From assembly GCA_000934455.1 (NCBI GenBank), contig KN888128.1:1-27560 (forward strand): a DNA stretch of 27,560 nt. Reading direction: 5' to 3'. Each line of letters opens with the position of its first letter. The stretch's first letter is position 1. The notes below the pieces were generated by a model. It ran no database searches, was not told where the DNA came from, and worked only from the letters and a program-made list of their open reading frames with translations. The position numbers were made by a program, and so were the translations under genes. Positions 1 to 9,000 of the stretch are shown here, one piece after another. This DNA comes from Apostichopus parvimensis. Taxonomy: Eukaryota; Echinodermata; Holothuroidea; Aspidochirotida; Stichopodidae.

Positions 1-158
1 TTAATCAACGGTCTAGCGTGCGTTACTCACATGATTAATGCACTCCGGGTGTTAATGCTATCGCTGGATGCACTCGGGCTCCGCCCTCGTGCATCGCTTG
101 CATTATCCCCCGATCGTGCATTAATCCTGTGAGTAACGCACGCTAGACCGTTGATTAA
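1..158. repeat. Long near-perfect palindrome, foldback or MITE-like element
   Basis: Bases 1-43 and 116-158 are reverse complements with a single mismatch, at position 32 against 127. The 72 bases between them continue the symmetry imperfectly toward an apex near position 79, where GATGCACTCGGG faces CCCTCGTGCATC. The whole block is therefore one long hairpin. It is GC-richer and CpG-richer than its surroundings. No coding capacity is visible. This is the form of a non-autonomous foldback or MITE-type element. The left flank lies outside the window, so the element could be longer and a target-site duplication cannot be checked. Confidence 0.8.
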
Positions 159-422
159 CCCCTTATTTAACCCTGTTACCATGAAAGTGTACCAAGCAGT
201 TGAATCATTTATGCAGCTGTGAGGAGTACCTAAGGCCTAATCGGGTGAAATTAGAAAATTGAAAAAGATGTGTCTTCAATGATAAAGGGAACAGATTGTC
301 CCTGGGGCAGCATTAAGGGAACATCTTCCTGTCAGTTAAATAATCATATGAGATGATACATGTATAAACCTACAGTATGTATTAAAGCTATGGATTGTTT
401 TTAAACCTGGCCTCCAGATAGA

Positions 423-454
423 GGGGGGTGGGGGAGGGCTTGGTGGGGGAGGGG
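423..454 (+). other. G-quadruplex-capable G-run tract
   Basis: Five runs of three to six G are separated by loops of one to six bases within 32 bases, fitting the G3+N1-7 quadruplex pattern on the plus strand. It lies in the presumed intron after the last FN3 exon in view, where RNA from the minus-strand gene would carry the C-rich complement. Confidence 0.6.
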
Positions 455-885
455 TCAAGTTGTCTGTCTGAATATGAAAACTAGTGTATTTTTCTTCATA
501 CCTAGCAAATGTTTTGCAAAAGCCCTGTATTTCAATCCATATGTCAACAGTACTATAACAATGAACATTATACAACCCTATTAACCATCAGAAACCATGT
601 GAAAATGTTCATTTTGTTTCTACTGTTTTATTACTCTGTTGAATACAATATATATTAAATGTTACTCATTTTCTTTACCAGGTGGAACATTATTCAGGAA
701 GTTACTACACAATTCCATAGAATTCTGAAGATACTGTCACCCTACATAGTCATTCCAAAATTAGTGTTAATCATAGCCTATGCATTTAGAGCAAAGAGGG
801 AATTCCCCCAAAAGCTTCTCTGCTTTTTACTTTTTCTCCATCCAAGTTTAAAATGAAATAATAAATCCCTTAGGGATTCATCAGC

Positions 886-905
886 AGTAGTAGTAGTAGT
901 AGTAC
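886..905. repeat. AGT/GTA trinucleotide microsatellite
   Basis: About six uninterrupted copies of a GTA/AGT triplet directly follow TCAGCA. It is a simple repeat with no coding context. Confidence 0.85.
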
Positions 906-1011
906 TAAAACTTTTGCGACCAAAAGTAATTCAAAGGGGGAGGCCTCAAAATGTCGGTCGGGGTTTTAACGATTCAAAGACCGCCACTTGCGGACACTGC
1001 TGTTTACTCAC

Positions 1012-1267
1012 TGTCGAGTTCGGTCGTCCCGTTGATGACATTGGACACCTCGCTAGAATATTCCATGGCAGTGCTCGCGTACATGAAGGCTACCACGTCG
1101 TACTGACCGCAGGCTTCCAGGCCTCCGATGACCAACTCGCCGTCGGCCAGGGGTGCTTTAGGATTACCGGAAATTGTGGGGAAGTCGGATTCCTCAACTA
1201 GCTTGTACTCGTAACTGATCATGATGTCATCCAAGTTACTGCATCTCCATGTTGACTGGGGAGGATT
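1012..1267 (-). CDS. FN3 receptor-like gene, exon d: second half of FN3 domain 2
   Basis: This exon encodes 85 residues plus one base, phase 0 in and phase 1 out. The acceptor is ATTATTTCCAG before AATCCTCCC, and the donor is GACA followed by GTGAGTAAAC, a near-ideal match. The open frame runs exactly between them, with a stop codon (TAA) inside the donor region just beyond. The protein opens with NPPQSTW, then DDIMISYEYKLVEE (the FN3 C strand with its tyrosine pair) and later GLEACGQYDVVAFMY, the usual E-F turn with the conserved leucine and tyrosine. Two cysteines (RCSN and EACG) could pair. It continues the TLMLSWT-type B strand encoded by the exon at 3128-3198. The phase-1 end after a complete domain is typical of modular extracellular proteins. 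FN3 identity is secure; the protein family is inference. Confidence 0.85.
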
Positions 1268-3127
1268 CTGGAAATAATTCAATCCAAAATGAAGTTTTGA
1301 GCAACCGCGGATCGCTTTGCACTGTTCGGTTCAAATTCCAAACATAGATTGATGCAAAGGTGATACATTGAATGTACACACTCAGAAGCAGGAAAAACAA
1401 CACTGGCAAAACTAAACTATTCCTCACCCTGGGAAGGAGCTGTTCCAATTAAGGGGACACAAACTGAGCCATCGTTTTTTAACTTGAATATATACACAAT
1501 AGAGATCTTTGTTAGAACACACTCAAGTTTGAAAAGTCTGGCTCCATTTGGGAGTGATCCACACAGTCAACATTTTTTTCAATCATTTGGATTCACCATT
1601 TGCAAGAACCAACATCTCTCTATTACAGAAAATAAACATTGCAAATAAATCAATACAGAAAAATCAATCATACAATGTATATATTTATACTGTTTTACTA
1701 ATAATTATGTTTTCAAACAATGCATCTTTTCAATTTGTATTTAAACCAACAAACCATCCACTGATGCTCCTTCCACCAAACAATATGTTTTTCTAGCCGG
1801 TCCCACTTTTACTCTAAACCTCTAAACCTCCTCAAATTGCCTTTTCCTCGGAATAACTATATTACCACGGCATTGATAGTTATTGAATAATCACAACTAA
1901 AAACAAGAACAGGTACTACATTCTACATACTACATTCTAGCACTCAGGGCCTCTCATGAGGAGAAGGGAGGCTGATTGTGTCTAGGATTGATGATACCCC
2001 TGTCGATGCACCATTCAATGATGATATAATTTCATGGTATGGCAGAGGCTTTAAACCCTTAAATCCTCAAGGGCTTTTCTTCAAAGAGATACTGGTAATC
2101 CTCTATCGTTTTGTGTGCTACAGGGTCAATGGTTCAATCTGAGAGGAAGGACATTCCCTAGTCTGCAACAGCATTATACCTCCACATTTACCATACTATG
2201 TAAAAATGTCTAATTTGAAAGCAAACTGGAGTATCGATATCACAGCCCAACAAGTGGAATACACAAGAACCATCAGAGATAAGGGGGTGGGGAGGCAGGG
2301 GGAGGGGGCGGGGATGGGATGGGAGAGAAATTGGATATCCAGGAGCTGCAATGAACACAGATTCTGAATTCAATGTGACAGCTGTAATGTTTAAGACCAT
2401 ACCAAATGTAATGTGTTATCACATAGTACTGTGTGCCAACCACTGTTTCATTTGAGGTGGTCAGGTAGTGGATAAGTGGAATTTGTACATAAAGTAGGCT
2501 TACATACAAGGAAAGGAAAGATAAGGGTGCTTGGGAAGTGGTCCATCTAAGGAGCTGAAAAAGTTTGGTCAGTGGTCACCTAATAATTCTTCTTAAATTA
2601 AAATGAGACTAAAATATTAAAATATTCCTCATTCACTATAAGTAATGACTTAACCCTTAAGTATCATGCAGTGTAGAGGGCAATCACTAAATTGTTTTCC
2701 GAGGAAAAGGTATTATTTGAGCCAAATTTCTCCTATGAAGTTATCCTACCACATTCAGTCAACTAAAGACACAGGTTAGGAAAATGAAGGTGTCCAGCTC
2801 ACGGGGTCAAGTTTTAGTCATTTCGGAGTATTAAAATGTAAAGACCCAGGCATCATTATGCCATGTTATCAATTTAACACAGTAAAACATATAAGAAAGT
2901 AATCAGTTACCATGGAAACTAGGCTATTTAATATTCACTTTAAAGGGAAATGATATCTTCAAATAGTATAACCACTTCACCTTGGTTACAAACATTATGT
3001 ACTATAAATCCATGCAGCTACCTTCGGTCCTTCAGAAAGTTACCTGTCTTAAAGTTAAGATCAATTACAACTTTTATAGCGTTCGTTTGCGAGTTTTTAG
3101 CCGGCACTTCTGGCCTTCGTTACTCAC
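1268..3127 (-). other. Phase-0 intron splitting FN3 domain 2
   Basis: This 1,860-bp interval is bounded by GTGAGT (3127 downward) and TTATTTCCAG (ending at 1268) on the minus strand. It interrupts the second FN3 domain just after its B strand tryptophan-threonine. Inside I see only a G-run tract at 2283-2323 and AT-rich unique-looking sequence. No other gene is supported. Confidence 0.75.
2283..2323 (+). other. G-quadruplex-capable G-run tract
   Basis: Seven runs of three to five G occur in about 40 bases with short loops of one to three bases. This is the strongest quadruplex-pattern tract in the window. It lies inside the intron at 1268-3127, on the strand opposite to the gene's coding sense. 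Proline-rich frames on the minus strand here are artefacts of it. Confidence 0.65.
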
Positions 3128-3198
3128 CGTCCAAGACAGCATAAGAGCCGTCTTATTGACACTTTCCAAACTTGTAAGGACCGGTGCTTCCGTCGGGA
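3128..3198 (-). CDS. FN3 receptor-like gene, exon c: first half of FN3 domain 2
   Basis: This 71-bp exon is phase 1 in and phase 0 out. The acceptor is CTGCTTTTCACAG before TCCCGACG and the donor is TGGACG followed by GTGAGTAA. It encodes 23 residues beginning PTEAPVLTSLESVN and ending in ALMLSWT, the classic FN3 A and B strands with the near-invariant tryptophan. The split valine codon is completed by the G that ends the exon at 4919-5106, so the linker reads PCGVPTEAP, a normal inter-domain junction. It is too short to stand out as an open frame and was recognised from splice signals and phase. Neighbouring exons at 4919-5106 and 1012-1267 join it without a stop. Confidence 0.85.
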
Positions 3199-3494
3199 CT
3201 GTGAAAAGCAGAAAACCCAGGCAGGTTAAAAACTTTATTTTCCAATGTCTCAATTAAACTTCAGTAAAGGTAAAGTGTCAACATGTGTGACAAAGAAATG
3301 CAAGAATACATACCAAAGTTTGAAGAAAAAATAGGGCAGTCTTTCGATATTAAAAGGTGACAGAATGTTCAAAGTACCACAATGAGCACCCCCATATGTG
3401 GTTGATGACAGGATAAATGGTAGGAACTAAGCAATGAAACTCCCAAACTTCTGTAAATTTAAAGGTACACTTATTAAGCTGCCTACCGCCAACT

Positions 3495-3525
3495 CCCACC
3501 AACCCCCTCCCAACCCCCAACTCCC
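3495..3525 (-). other. C-run tract, quadruplex-capable on the minus strand
   Basis: Five runs of three to five C are separated by one- to five-base loops. Read on the minus strand this gives G-runs in the sense strand of the FN3 gene's intron, so the pre-mRNA itself could carry it. Confidence 0.5.
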
Positions 3526-3643
3526 TGTTGTTTGTAATCTTTCGATCCTAACCCCATGCTGATAATTCTCTCTTTGTTATTTTTCTCCTTCAGTCAATCT
3601 CTTATAGCCACCATCTGGCTGTACAGCCTGTGACTGGTCTCAA

Positions 3644-3699
3644 TCCATTGTCCTATGTCCATTGTCCTCAGTCCATTGTTCTCAGTCCATTGTTCCCTT
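3644..3699 (+). repeat. 14-bp tandem repeat, about four copies
   Basis: Units TCCATTGTCCTATG (3644), TCCATTGTCCTCAG (3658), TCCATTGTTCTCAG (3672) and TCCATTGTTCCC (3686) follow one another at an exact 14-bp spacing, with one more diverged CCATTGTTCCC near 3718. It is a short minisatellite inside the intron at 3199-4918. Confidence 0.85.
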
Positions 3700-4459
3700 A
3701 ATCTGTCTGCTTCTATTCCCATTGTTCCCTTACTCAATTAACACCATCTGTCATTCTTTGTCTAACTTGTCCCCCAGGTCCTCTGATTGTTCCATGCAAT
3801 TATCCGCACAGATCATTTTTAGTCCATCGGCAAGTTGGTATGAACTTTTCTTCGAACTTTTTGTGGAAATTTAATAGAGAGAAACATTTCTCTCATGCTT
3901 TCCTTTTGTTTAGTTCTGTTTCTTGGCTACATTATCTACTTAACAGTACATTATCCCCTTTTCTGTTTTGTAATTTTCCTTATTCCTTTTTTCTTTCTGG
4001 CGTGGAGGGGAATAGCGACATATGAGCCGGGTTACTGTATCCGGTTCATCTGTCAGTCAGTGAAATTGCACCCCTGCATCCACCACCTCTAATTTTTGCA
4101 GGAAATTTTTAACAACTTTTTTGGCCAAATATAACCAAAAATGGCATCAACTGTAAAAATACAGTTATAATCCTCCTGATCTTTCTCTTTGACTATTAAT
4201 CTTCTCCAAAATGTGATTCAGATTTCCCAAAAATGTTATCAGTTTTGTCTTCTTCAATTGTTGATTAAATACAAATTACCCATGAAAAACGTTATCAATA
4301 CCTGGCCACCTTTTTGTAACATTGCCCCTAATGAGAATGAGTTTTTTTTCATCCCTGGTTTTTTTTTTCATAAAATGAAAGCTACTGTACCATATATTAG
4401 AAATGGCAAGCCCTGAACAAAAGAAATGGTTTAAACAGTTTCTGTTGGCTGATAAGAAC

Positions 4460-4790
4460 TGAACTTAAGAGCTCAGTTGGTAAGAATTGTAATCCTCGGG
4501 TCACTTGTTCGATTCTCACGGAGGCTCTAAGATAATAAAGGATAATTACCGAAGGATGAAGGTACACAAAGATCTTGAAATCTCTTAAATAAACATAAAG
4601 CTAGACACTTCTCTAAACTGTGCAGGAGGCACGCTGGCTGATGGGAGATGATCGGTCACCAATCGGAGGTCAATGTGAAATGGTTACCGAGTCACTCTAG
4701 ACACAGTGTAGAGAGAGAGTGTGCAATTGTCATTACCAAGTGGCGTGTAAACTTGTCAGTCCAACCGACCAATTCTGTTTGTTTTTAACT
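4460..4790 (+). mobile_element. tRNA-derived SINE-like element, decayed
   Basis: An A-box-like GAGCTCAGTTGG (4469-4480) and a B-box-like TGTTCGATTCT (4506-4516) lie at tRNA-like spacing, with TAATCC in the anticodon-arm position between them. The D stem and T stem no longer pair properly, so this is not a working tRNA gene. About 270 bases of non-tRNA sequence follow, which fits the tRNA-head plus body layout of a SINE. The 3' end is a guess, because I see no clear A-rich tail or target-site duplication. It lies in the FN3 gene's intron, inserted opposite to the gene. Confidence 0.6.
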
Positions 4791-4918
4791 TTTCTTTTGT
4801 GATTCAGAATTTACTTTACAAAAGTTATCAGCTTGACAAATGACCCTCTCGATCTACTGTACAGTATTAGTCAGAGCACTTGAGAGGTGCATTTTTTACC
4901 CCAACAAATTAAATTTAC

Positions 4919-5106
4919 CTCCGCATGGGATCGTAACAGACAACGCGGGACTGGGCGCACCCCTGTCCCCGTTGCTAACCACACAGATCACGGTAATATC
5001 GTAGGTTTGTTCCCACATCAACTGATCCACTTTGATACTCGTAGAGGTTCCAGCATCTTTGGATTGCACCTCTCCACCGGATGTACTCCGTGCCTCCACA
5101 ACATAC
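4919..5106 (-). CDS. FN3 receptor-like gene, exon b: second half of FN3 domain 1
   Basis: This 188-bp exon is phase 2 in and phase 1 out. The acceptor is CTGTTTGTTTGCAG before GTATGTTG and the donor is TGCGGAG followed by GTAAAT. It encodes 62 residues starting YVVEARSTSGGE (FN3 C and C' strands), then SIKVDQLMWEQTYDITVICV (E and F strands with the expected leucine and tyrosine) and SNGDRGAPSPALSVTIPCG (F-G loop and G strand). The glycine codon at its 5' edge is split with the exon at 17156-17270, giving GTVTGYVVEA, a textbook FN3 C-strand entry. The protein ends in PCG, a common terminus of echinoderm-type FN3 repeats as I recall them. No ATG start belongs here. Confidence 0.88.
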
Positions 5107-5252
5107 CTGCAAACAAACAGACAGCACAGGGCATTAGCAAATGTAGACAAAATGATCATTCTGGAAATTTAAGCAAATGCTATGGGTGCAGCATGGCTTG
5201 GTAAAAACCTTTCTCTTAAAGCTGCTGGTTAAATTCTCAGCAAAGAATGACT

Positions 5253-5273
5253 GGGGTGGGGGGGGGAGTGGGG
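5253..5273 (+). other. Short G-run tract
   Basis: Runs of four, nine and four G are separated by a single T and by AGT-type spacers. The long run could supply two tetrad strands, so a quadruplex is possible, though with fewer runs than the tracts at 423 and 2283. Confidence 0.45.
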
Positions 5274-5289
5274 CAGGAGAACAGATGAC

Positions 5290-5368
5290 GATGACGACAT
5301 TAACCTACATGTTATTACCAATATATATGTATGCCTTTGATCTGACGAGAGATGACGACATTAACCTA
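5290..5368 (+). repeat. Direct repeat unit with partial tandem copy
   Basis: The 18-mer GATGACGACATTAACCTA occurs at 5290-5307 and again at 5351-5368, a 61-bp tandem offset. The 48 bases 5306-5353 are repeated exactly at 5602-5649. Together they show two duplication events involving the same short segment. No protein-coding significance is visible. Confidence 0.85.
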
Positions 5369-5434
5369 TTAATTAGCAAATGAAGGTGATTCACTGTGAG
5401 GAAAACTGATATGAATTCGAATTTATCTCTACAG

Positions 5435-5461
5435 GTGTGTGTGTGTATGTCTGTATGTCTG
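5435..5461 (+). repeat. GT-rich microsatellite
   Basis: GTGTGTGTGTGTATG is followed by repeats of TCTGTATG. It is an interrupted dinucleotide and octanucleotide simple repeat. Confidence 0.85.
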
Positions 5462-5601
5462 TAACAGTGTAACATTCCATACTTTCAATCAGCTGATATA
5501 TATATACTGTAGTCAGTGTGGGCTTATGAGTATACCCGCAATTATCTCGGAATTACCACCTTAAAAACATGATGGCAGCTCCAAAGTGTGGGGACCTACT
5601 G

Positions 5602-5649
5602 TACATGTTATTACCAATATATATGTATGCCTTTGATCTGACGAGAGAT
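5602..5649 (+). repeat. Second copy of the 48-bp direct repeat
   Basis: It is identical over 48 bases to 5306-5353, at a 296-bp offset. Both copies include TACATGTTATTACC and CTGACGAGAGAT. Exact identity against diverged neighbouring sequence points to a recent local duplication or short gene-conversion tract. Confidence 0.9.
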
Positions 5650-6054
5650 TTGGAGATTTTTATGGTCCGCACACTACTACATGTGGCTACAACTACCCGC
5701 TAAAATATTTCTTGATTCTCTTCAAAGGGGAAACGCTTTTGCTGCTGGAAATTAATAACCCTGTTTATTATACCTAGCTGTAACCTGGCGAGGGGTTTTG
5801 ATACTTGCCAAAAATTTCATTGCATGATCAGTTCACCAGCTTCTACAAAATCTAAGTCAGGTTATTCTTAATAAAGAGGACACAAAACCCAAGCTTCATC
5901 TTTTGCTAAAGATGCACATCTTTTTGCAGAACCTCCCAACCCCCCCCCCCCCGCTGCTAACTTGGAAGGCCCTCTATTGGCAAACACCTCAATATTTGTG
6001 TGATATCATCTCCCCTTACAAGCTGCAAACTCGTCCTCCTCTCCTCTCTCAACG

Positions 6055-6102
6055 TGCTAATCTTATCTAAACTAATCTTATCTAATCTTATCTAATCTAA
6101 TC
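6055..6102 (+). repeat. TCTAATCTTA-type 10-bp tandem repeat
   Basis: About four imperfect copies of a 10-base unit built from CTAATCTTAT occur, with one AACTAATC variant. It is a simple intronic repeat. Confidence 0.8.
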
Positions 6103-6784
6103 ATTATTGAGCCTCGCTTCAAATTCAATAGATGCGGTGGTCATGCTTTTTCTTCAGAAGTCCTCAGAGTTATGTGTGTAGGAACACTAAATATGTGATG
6201 ATATCTCCAACAACTGGACTAACAATTTTTTTCTAAACTGTTTGGGAAAGTTATTCACGGATGTTATAAACCCCCGTCACATGAAGCAACAAGGATGGTT
6301 GGGTTTGTGTCAACCTTTAAACGACACGATTCCCAAATTGCTGAAAGTGGAACACGGACTCTTTGCATTCCCCCGTACACATTTAATTCCTCTTCGTCGG
6401 TTCGTTCTTGCGTGATGCCCATTTCGAATGATATAAAAGACTTGCGTGACAATAAAGGTACAAAAACACAAACTGGACAAAAAAACACGATCTCGTCATG
6501 TCGCACAACTGCACAAGCCCTTTAATTGTTAAACCATGCAAACAGTCTGTTGAGTCCCTCACTATGAACTCTTAGGTATTTGGGTTGCACAGAGTAATAA
6601 CATGGATGAGCAAGGTTGGGAAGCAGTTTCTCTTTGAAGTTGAAAGCGAGATTATTAACACTTTTGTTTTGAAGCTAAAGACAACAGAGAAACCCCAAAG
6701 GCAAATGTCAGGATGTAATATCAACACCACTTTAGTCCTGGCACTCCCATCCCCCCCCCCCACTTTGTCCCACCCTCATCTCAA

Positions 6785-7060
6785 ACTTGTTTCAGGATTC
6801 CTGTACATAATAGGAACTACTTGAAGGCGGAATTTTCAAAACTTGTAAAGAAAATGACATGTGTGTCCCCTTTCCCCCATCTAAACTTGTTTCAGGATAC
6901 CTATAATATGAACTTACCACTGTAGGAGGAATTTTCAAGTCTTCTAACAAACTGACATGTGTGTCCCCTTCCCCCACCCCCATCTCAAACTTGTTTAAAG
7001 ATATCTGTAATAGGAACTATTGCAGGAAGAATTTTCAAATCTTGAATCATAAGGATGTTT
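6785..7060 (+). repeat. Three-copy diverged tandem repeat, period about 100 bp
   Basis: Copies start at ACTTGTTT near 6785, 6885 and 6989. Each carries in order ACTTGTTT, a GATANCTGTAATA-like block, AATAGGAACTA or its variant, GGAATTTTCAA, GACATGTGTGTCCCC and a C-rich tail leading into CATCTCAAACTTG. The third copy decays after AATTTTCAAATCTTG. The C-tract before copy one (6751-6761) and the C-rich tails suggest the unit includes the poly-C stretch. Short frames across it on both strands are by-products. Confidence 0.75.
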
Positions 7061-8774
7061 TTGTGTCAGACTAAGCATTTCCCTGGTGTTGTATGTGACA
7101 ATTTGTCCATGTCTAATAAGCCATTGTAGTAAATCATGGTTTCAATTTGATTTTCCCATGGACTGACAGTAATTATTTTCCGACGGCGAACAAACCTGAT
7201 ATGTTGTCTGAGGAAGACTGTAAGTCAAGGTCTTATCTCCTATTTTTGTGTGTGTTCACTGAATAATCAAAACTACAGTATGAAATATTTCAAGAAGGGT
7301 AATGAGAACGGTATTGAACAAATTACTTTGCAATGAAGAACTTAGAAATTAAGAATGCCTAGACTCTGGATGTGTGACATGATCAGTTCACTTTGGCTTC
7401 GGCTTTGAGTACAACTTTTAGTATGCTGCTGTGTCGGACGAATCTAACCGTAATAGTAATTACCTACTTTGCAATCCTTGTCATAGTCATTTCCGACTTT
7501 GGAATCCGCAGTCCACTCCCCCCCCCCCTTCCCCTCAAAGCTTTGCAAGGTCGGTAAGAGTGACTCCGAGATTTTGAAGTGCTCATTTACTGAATGTGAC
7601 TAAAACCTCCAAAACGATTTGAAACTGGCCCAGTAGAAACTTTTAAACTAACATTCGATATGGAGGATTTAGCCAGTTCTTGAACTTTAGTCCACAAGGC
7701 TTAAAGCAGCGTTTTTCTTAGGCATTTGATAGGCAAATTAACCAAACCTTTGGAATATTCAATACTTGCAAACGATCGACAAAGATGCGGATTTTGTCAC
7801 AACTTTGATGTAGTCACCGACTGTGTCACAAAATATTTCACAAAATTGTTAACAACTAACTATACCACCAATATAAGATCACACACACAAAATTGATGCC
7901 CACTGTAAAGAAACACATAAATTTAAAAGAATATTTCTCCTTTAAAATTATTAAACTGTGCATCTGAAAACAATTTTCATTTTACAAGCTCCCAAATTAT
8001 GCAGTCAATAGCGCTGTATTCCTTTTACACAGTAGTCTATCATAATTTATTGCTTTAAATGATTGCTTGATCGCTATATAGAACTTGCTAAAGGTGCCTA
8101 TCAAATTTGTTTCACCATAGACTGTAAAGCTACTGCTACATGTCAGTCAATAGGTGAACTACAAAAGTGGTCAGGCATGACCGGATTTTCACCTTATCCA
8201 ATTGTTTTTCATTGGAGGAAGTGGTAGGCTTTGCACTATCTAAAGAGAAATAGTCGATCCAACTATTACCATTGTGCATTTAAAAAGATGCATCCTGTTG
8301 TTAAACCATTCTGCCAAACAAGTAAGAAAGAACTTTTCCCAGAAGGCCTGCCTCTCCCTCTCCCCCAAATCCTTTATTAGGTAGTTGTTATTTTACTACT
8401 GTCCTTCAATGCATTATTATAGACTAATAGCATACCAGCGTTGGTCAACCAAGGTCAAAACACACATAGCTCAGTTTCTGCTGTCAATATTATGTAATAT
8501 TACCTAATAAGCAAATGTAATTTTATAGCCAGAGATAGGGAAGTCCTTGATAAGATAGCAATTCTCTGCACAAATGCAGGTGAACATCCACCGCCTCTAT
8601 TACATACATGTGTACATAAGTCTACAGTATAATTACACTGCTGCTACTGGTTAATACACACACACAGGCTGTAAGTTCATGACAGGCAGTGCCCCTAGCC
8701 ACATGGTAATGTAGGCCTAAGTACTGTAAGAATTTGCTATTGGGTATAACAACCCACTCATGGTTCTAGTGTAC

Positions 8775-8845
8775 ATGCCCAAACCCATACTGATTTGGGC
8801 ATAACTTTTTGTTATGCCCATATCTTTTCATAACTAAAAAGATAT
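8775..8845. other. Cluster of three perfect hairpins, two mutually exclusive
   Basis: ATGCCCAAA (8775-8783) pairs with TTTGGGCAT (8794-8802). GGGCATAAC (8797-8805) instead pairs with GTTATGCCC (8811-8819) around a five-T loop. ATATCTTTT (8820-8828) pairs with AAAAGATAT (8837-8845). All three stems are perfect nine-base matches. The first two share bases and cannot form together. It lies inside the large intron, and I do not recognise a known RNA family. Confidence 0.6.
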
Positions 8846-9000
8846 GAATGTCCACATAAAAGAGGGAGGAGGGAAAAGAAGAACCAATAATAGTTAACGC
8901 AATTAAGGAAGCAATACTGCAGTAAGGAATTGATTACAGAACTTAGGCCCCGTTTTAGGATATTGTGAAATGTTTGATCTTACTACCAGGCAGTCCCTAT

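Larger units (their letters stand above)
159..1011. other. Non-coding stretch 3' of the last visible FN3 exon
   Basis: I find no convincing exon here on either strand. It should be intron sequence of the FN3 gene, because the exon at 1012-1267 ends with a strong donor in phase 1, so more coding sequence must follow beyond the left edge. It holds a G-run tract at 423-454 and an AGT/GTA trinucleotide run at about 886-905. A proline-rich reading frame on the minus strand at 336-575 is just the complement of the G-run tract. Confidence 0.5.
3199..4918 (-). other. Phase-1 intron between FN3 domains 1 and 2
   Basis: This 1,720-bp interval is bounded by GGAG followed by GTAAAT (4918 downward) and TTTTCACAG (ending at 3199) on the minus strand. 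A phase-1 intron at an FN3 domain boundary is the rule for this module class. It contains a C-rich tract (3495-3525), a 14-bp tandem repeat (3644-3699) and a tRNA-derived SINE-like element (about 4460-4790). Nothing coding is supported in the rest. Confidence 0.75.
5107..9000 (-). other. Large FN3-gene intron, 3' portion
   Basis: This is part of the roughly 12-kb intron (5107-17155) that splits FN3 domain 1. This segment holds a run of small repeats: a G-run tract (5253-5273), a 48-bp exact direct repeat (5306/5602), a GT microsatellite (5435-5461), C-runs at 5940-5952, 6751-6761 and 7518-7528, a 10-bp repeat (6055-6102), a three-copy diverged tandem repeat (6785-7060) and a cluster of hairpins (8775-8845). 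No exon candidate had both splice signals and a plausible protein. Confidence 0.6.

Noticed and set aside
336-575. 79-codon minus-strand frame with proline runs
   Set aside because: The proline runs are the complement of the G-run tract at 423-454. There are no splice signals and no domain.
914-1201. 95-codon plus-strand frame
   Set aside because: It is antisense to the FN3 exon at 1012-1267 and has no recognisable domain.
4468-4527. Functional tRNA gene
   Set aside because: A-box and B-box-like strings exist, but the D, T and acceptor stems do not pair. It is better explained as a SINE head.
4887-5204. 105-codon plus-strand frame
   Set aside because: It is the antisense shadow of the FN3 exon at 4919-5106, which has strong splice signals and FN3 motifs on the minus strand.
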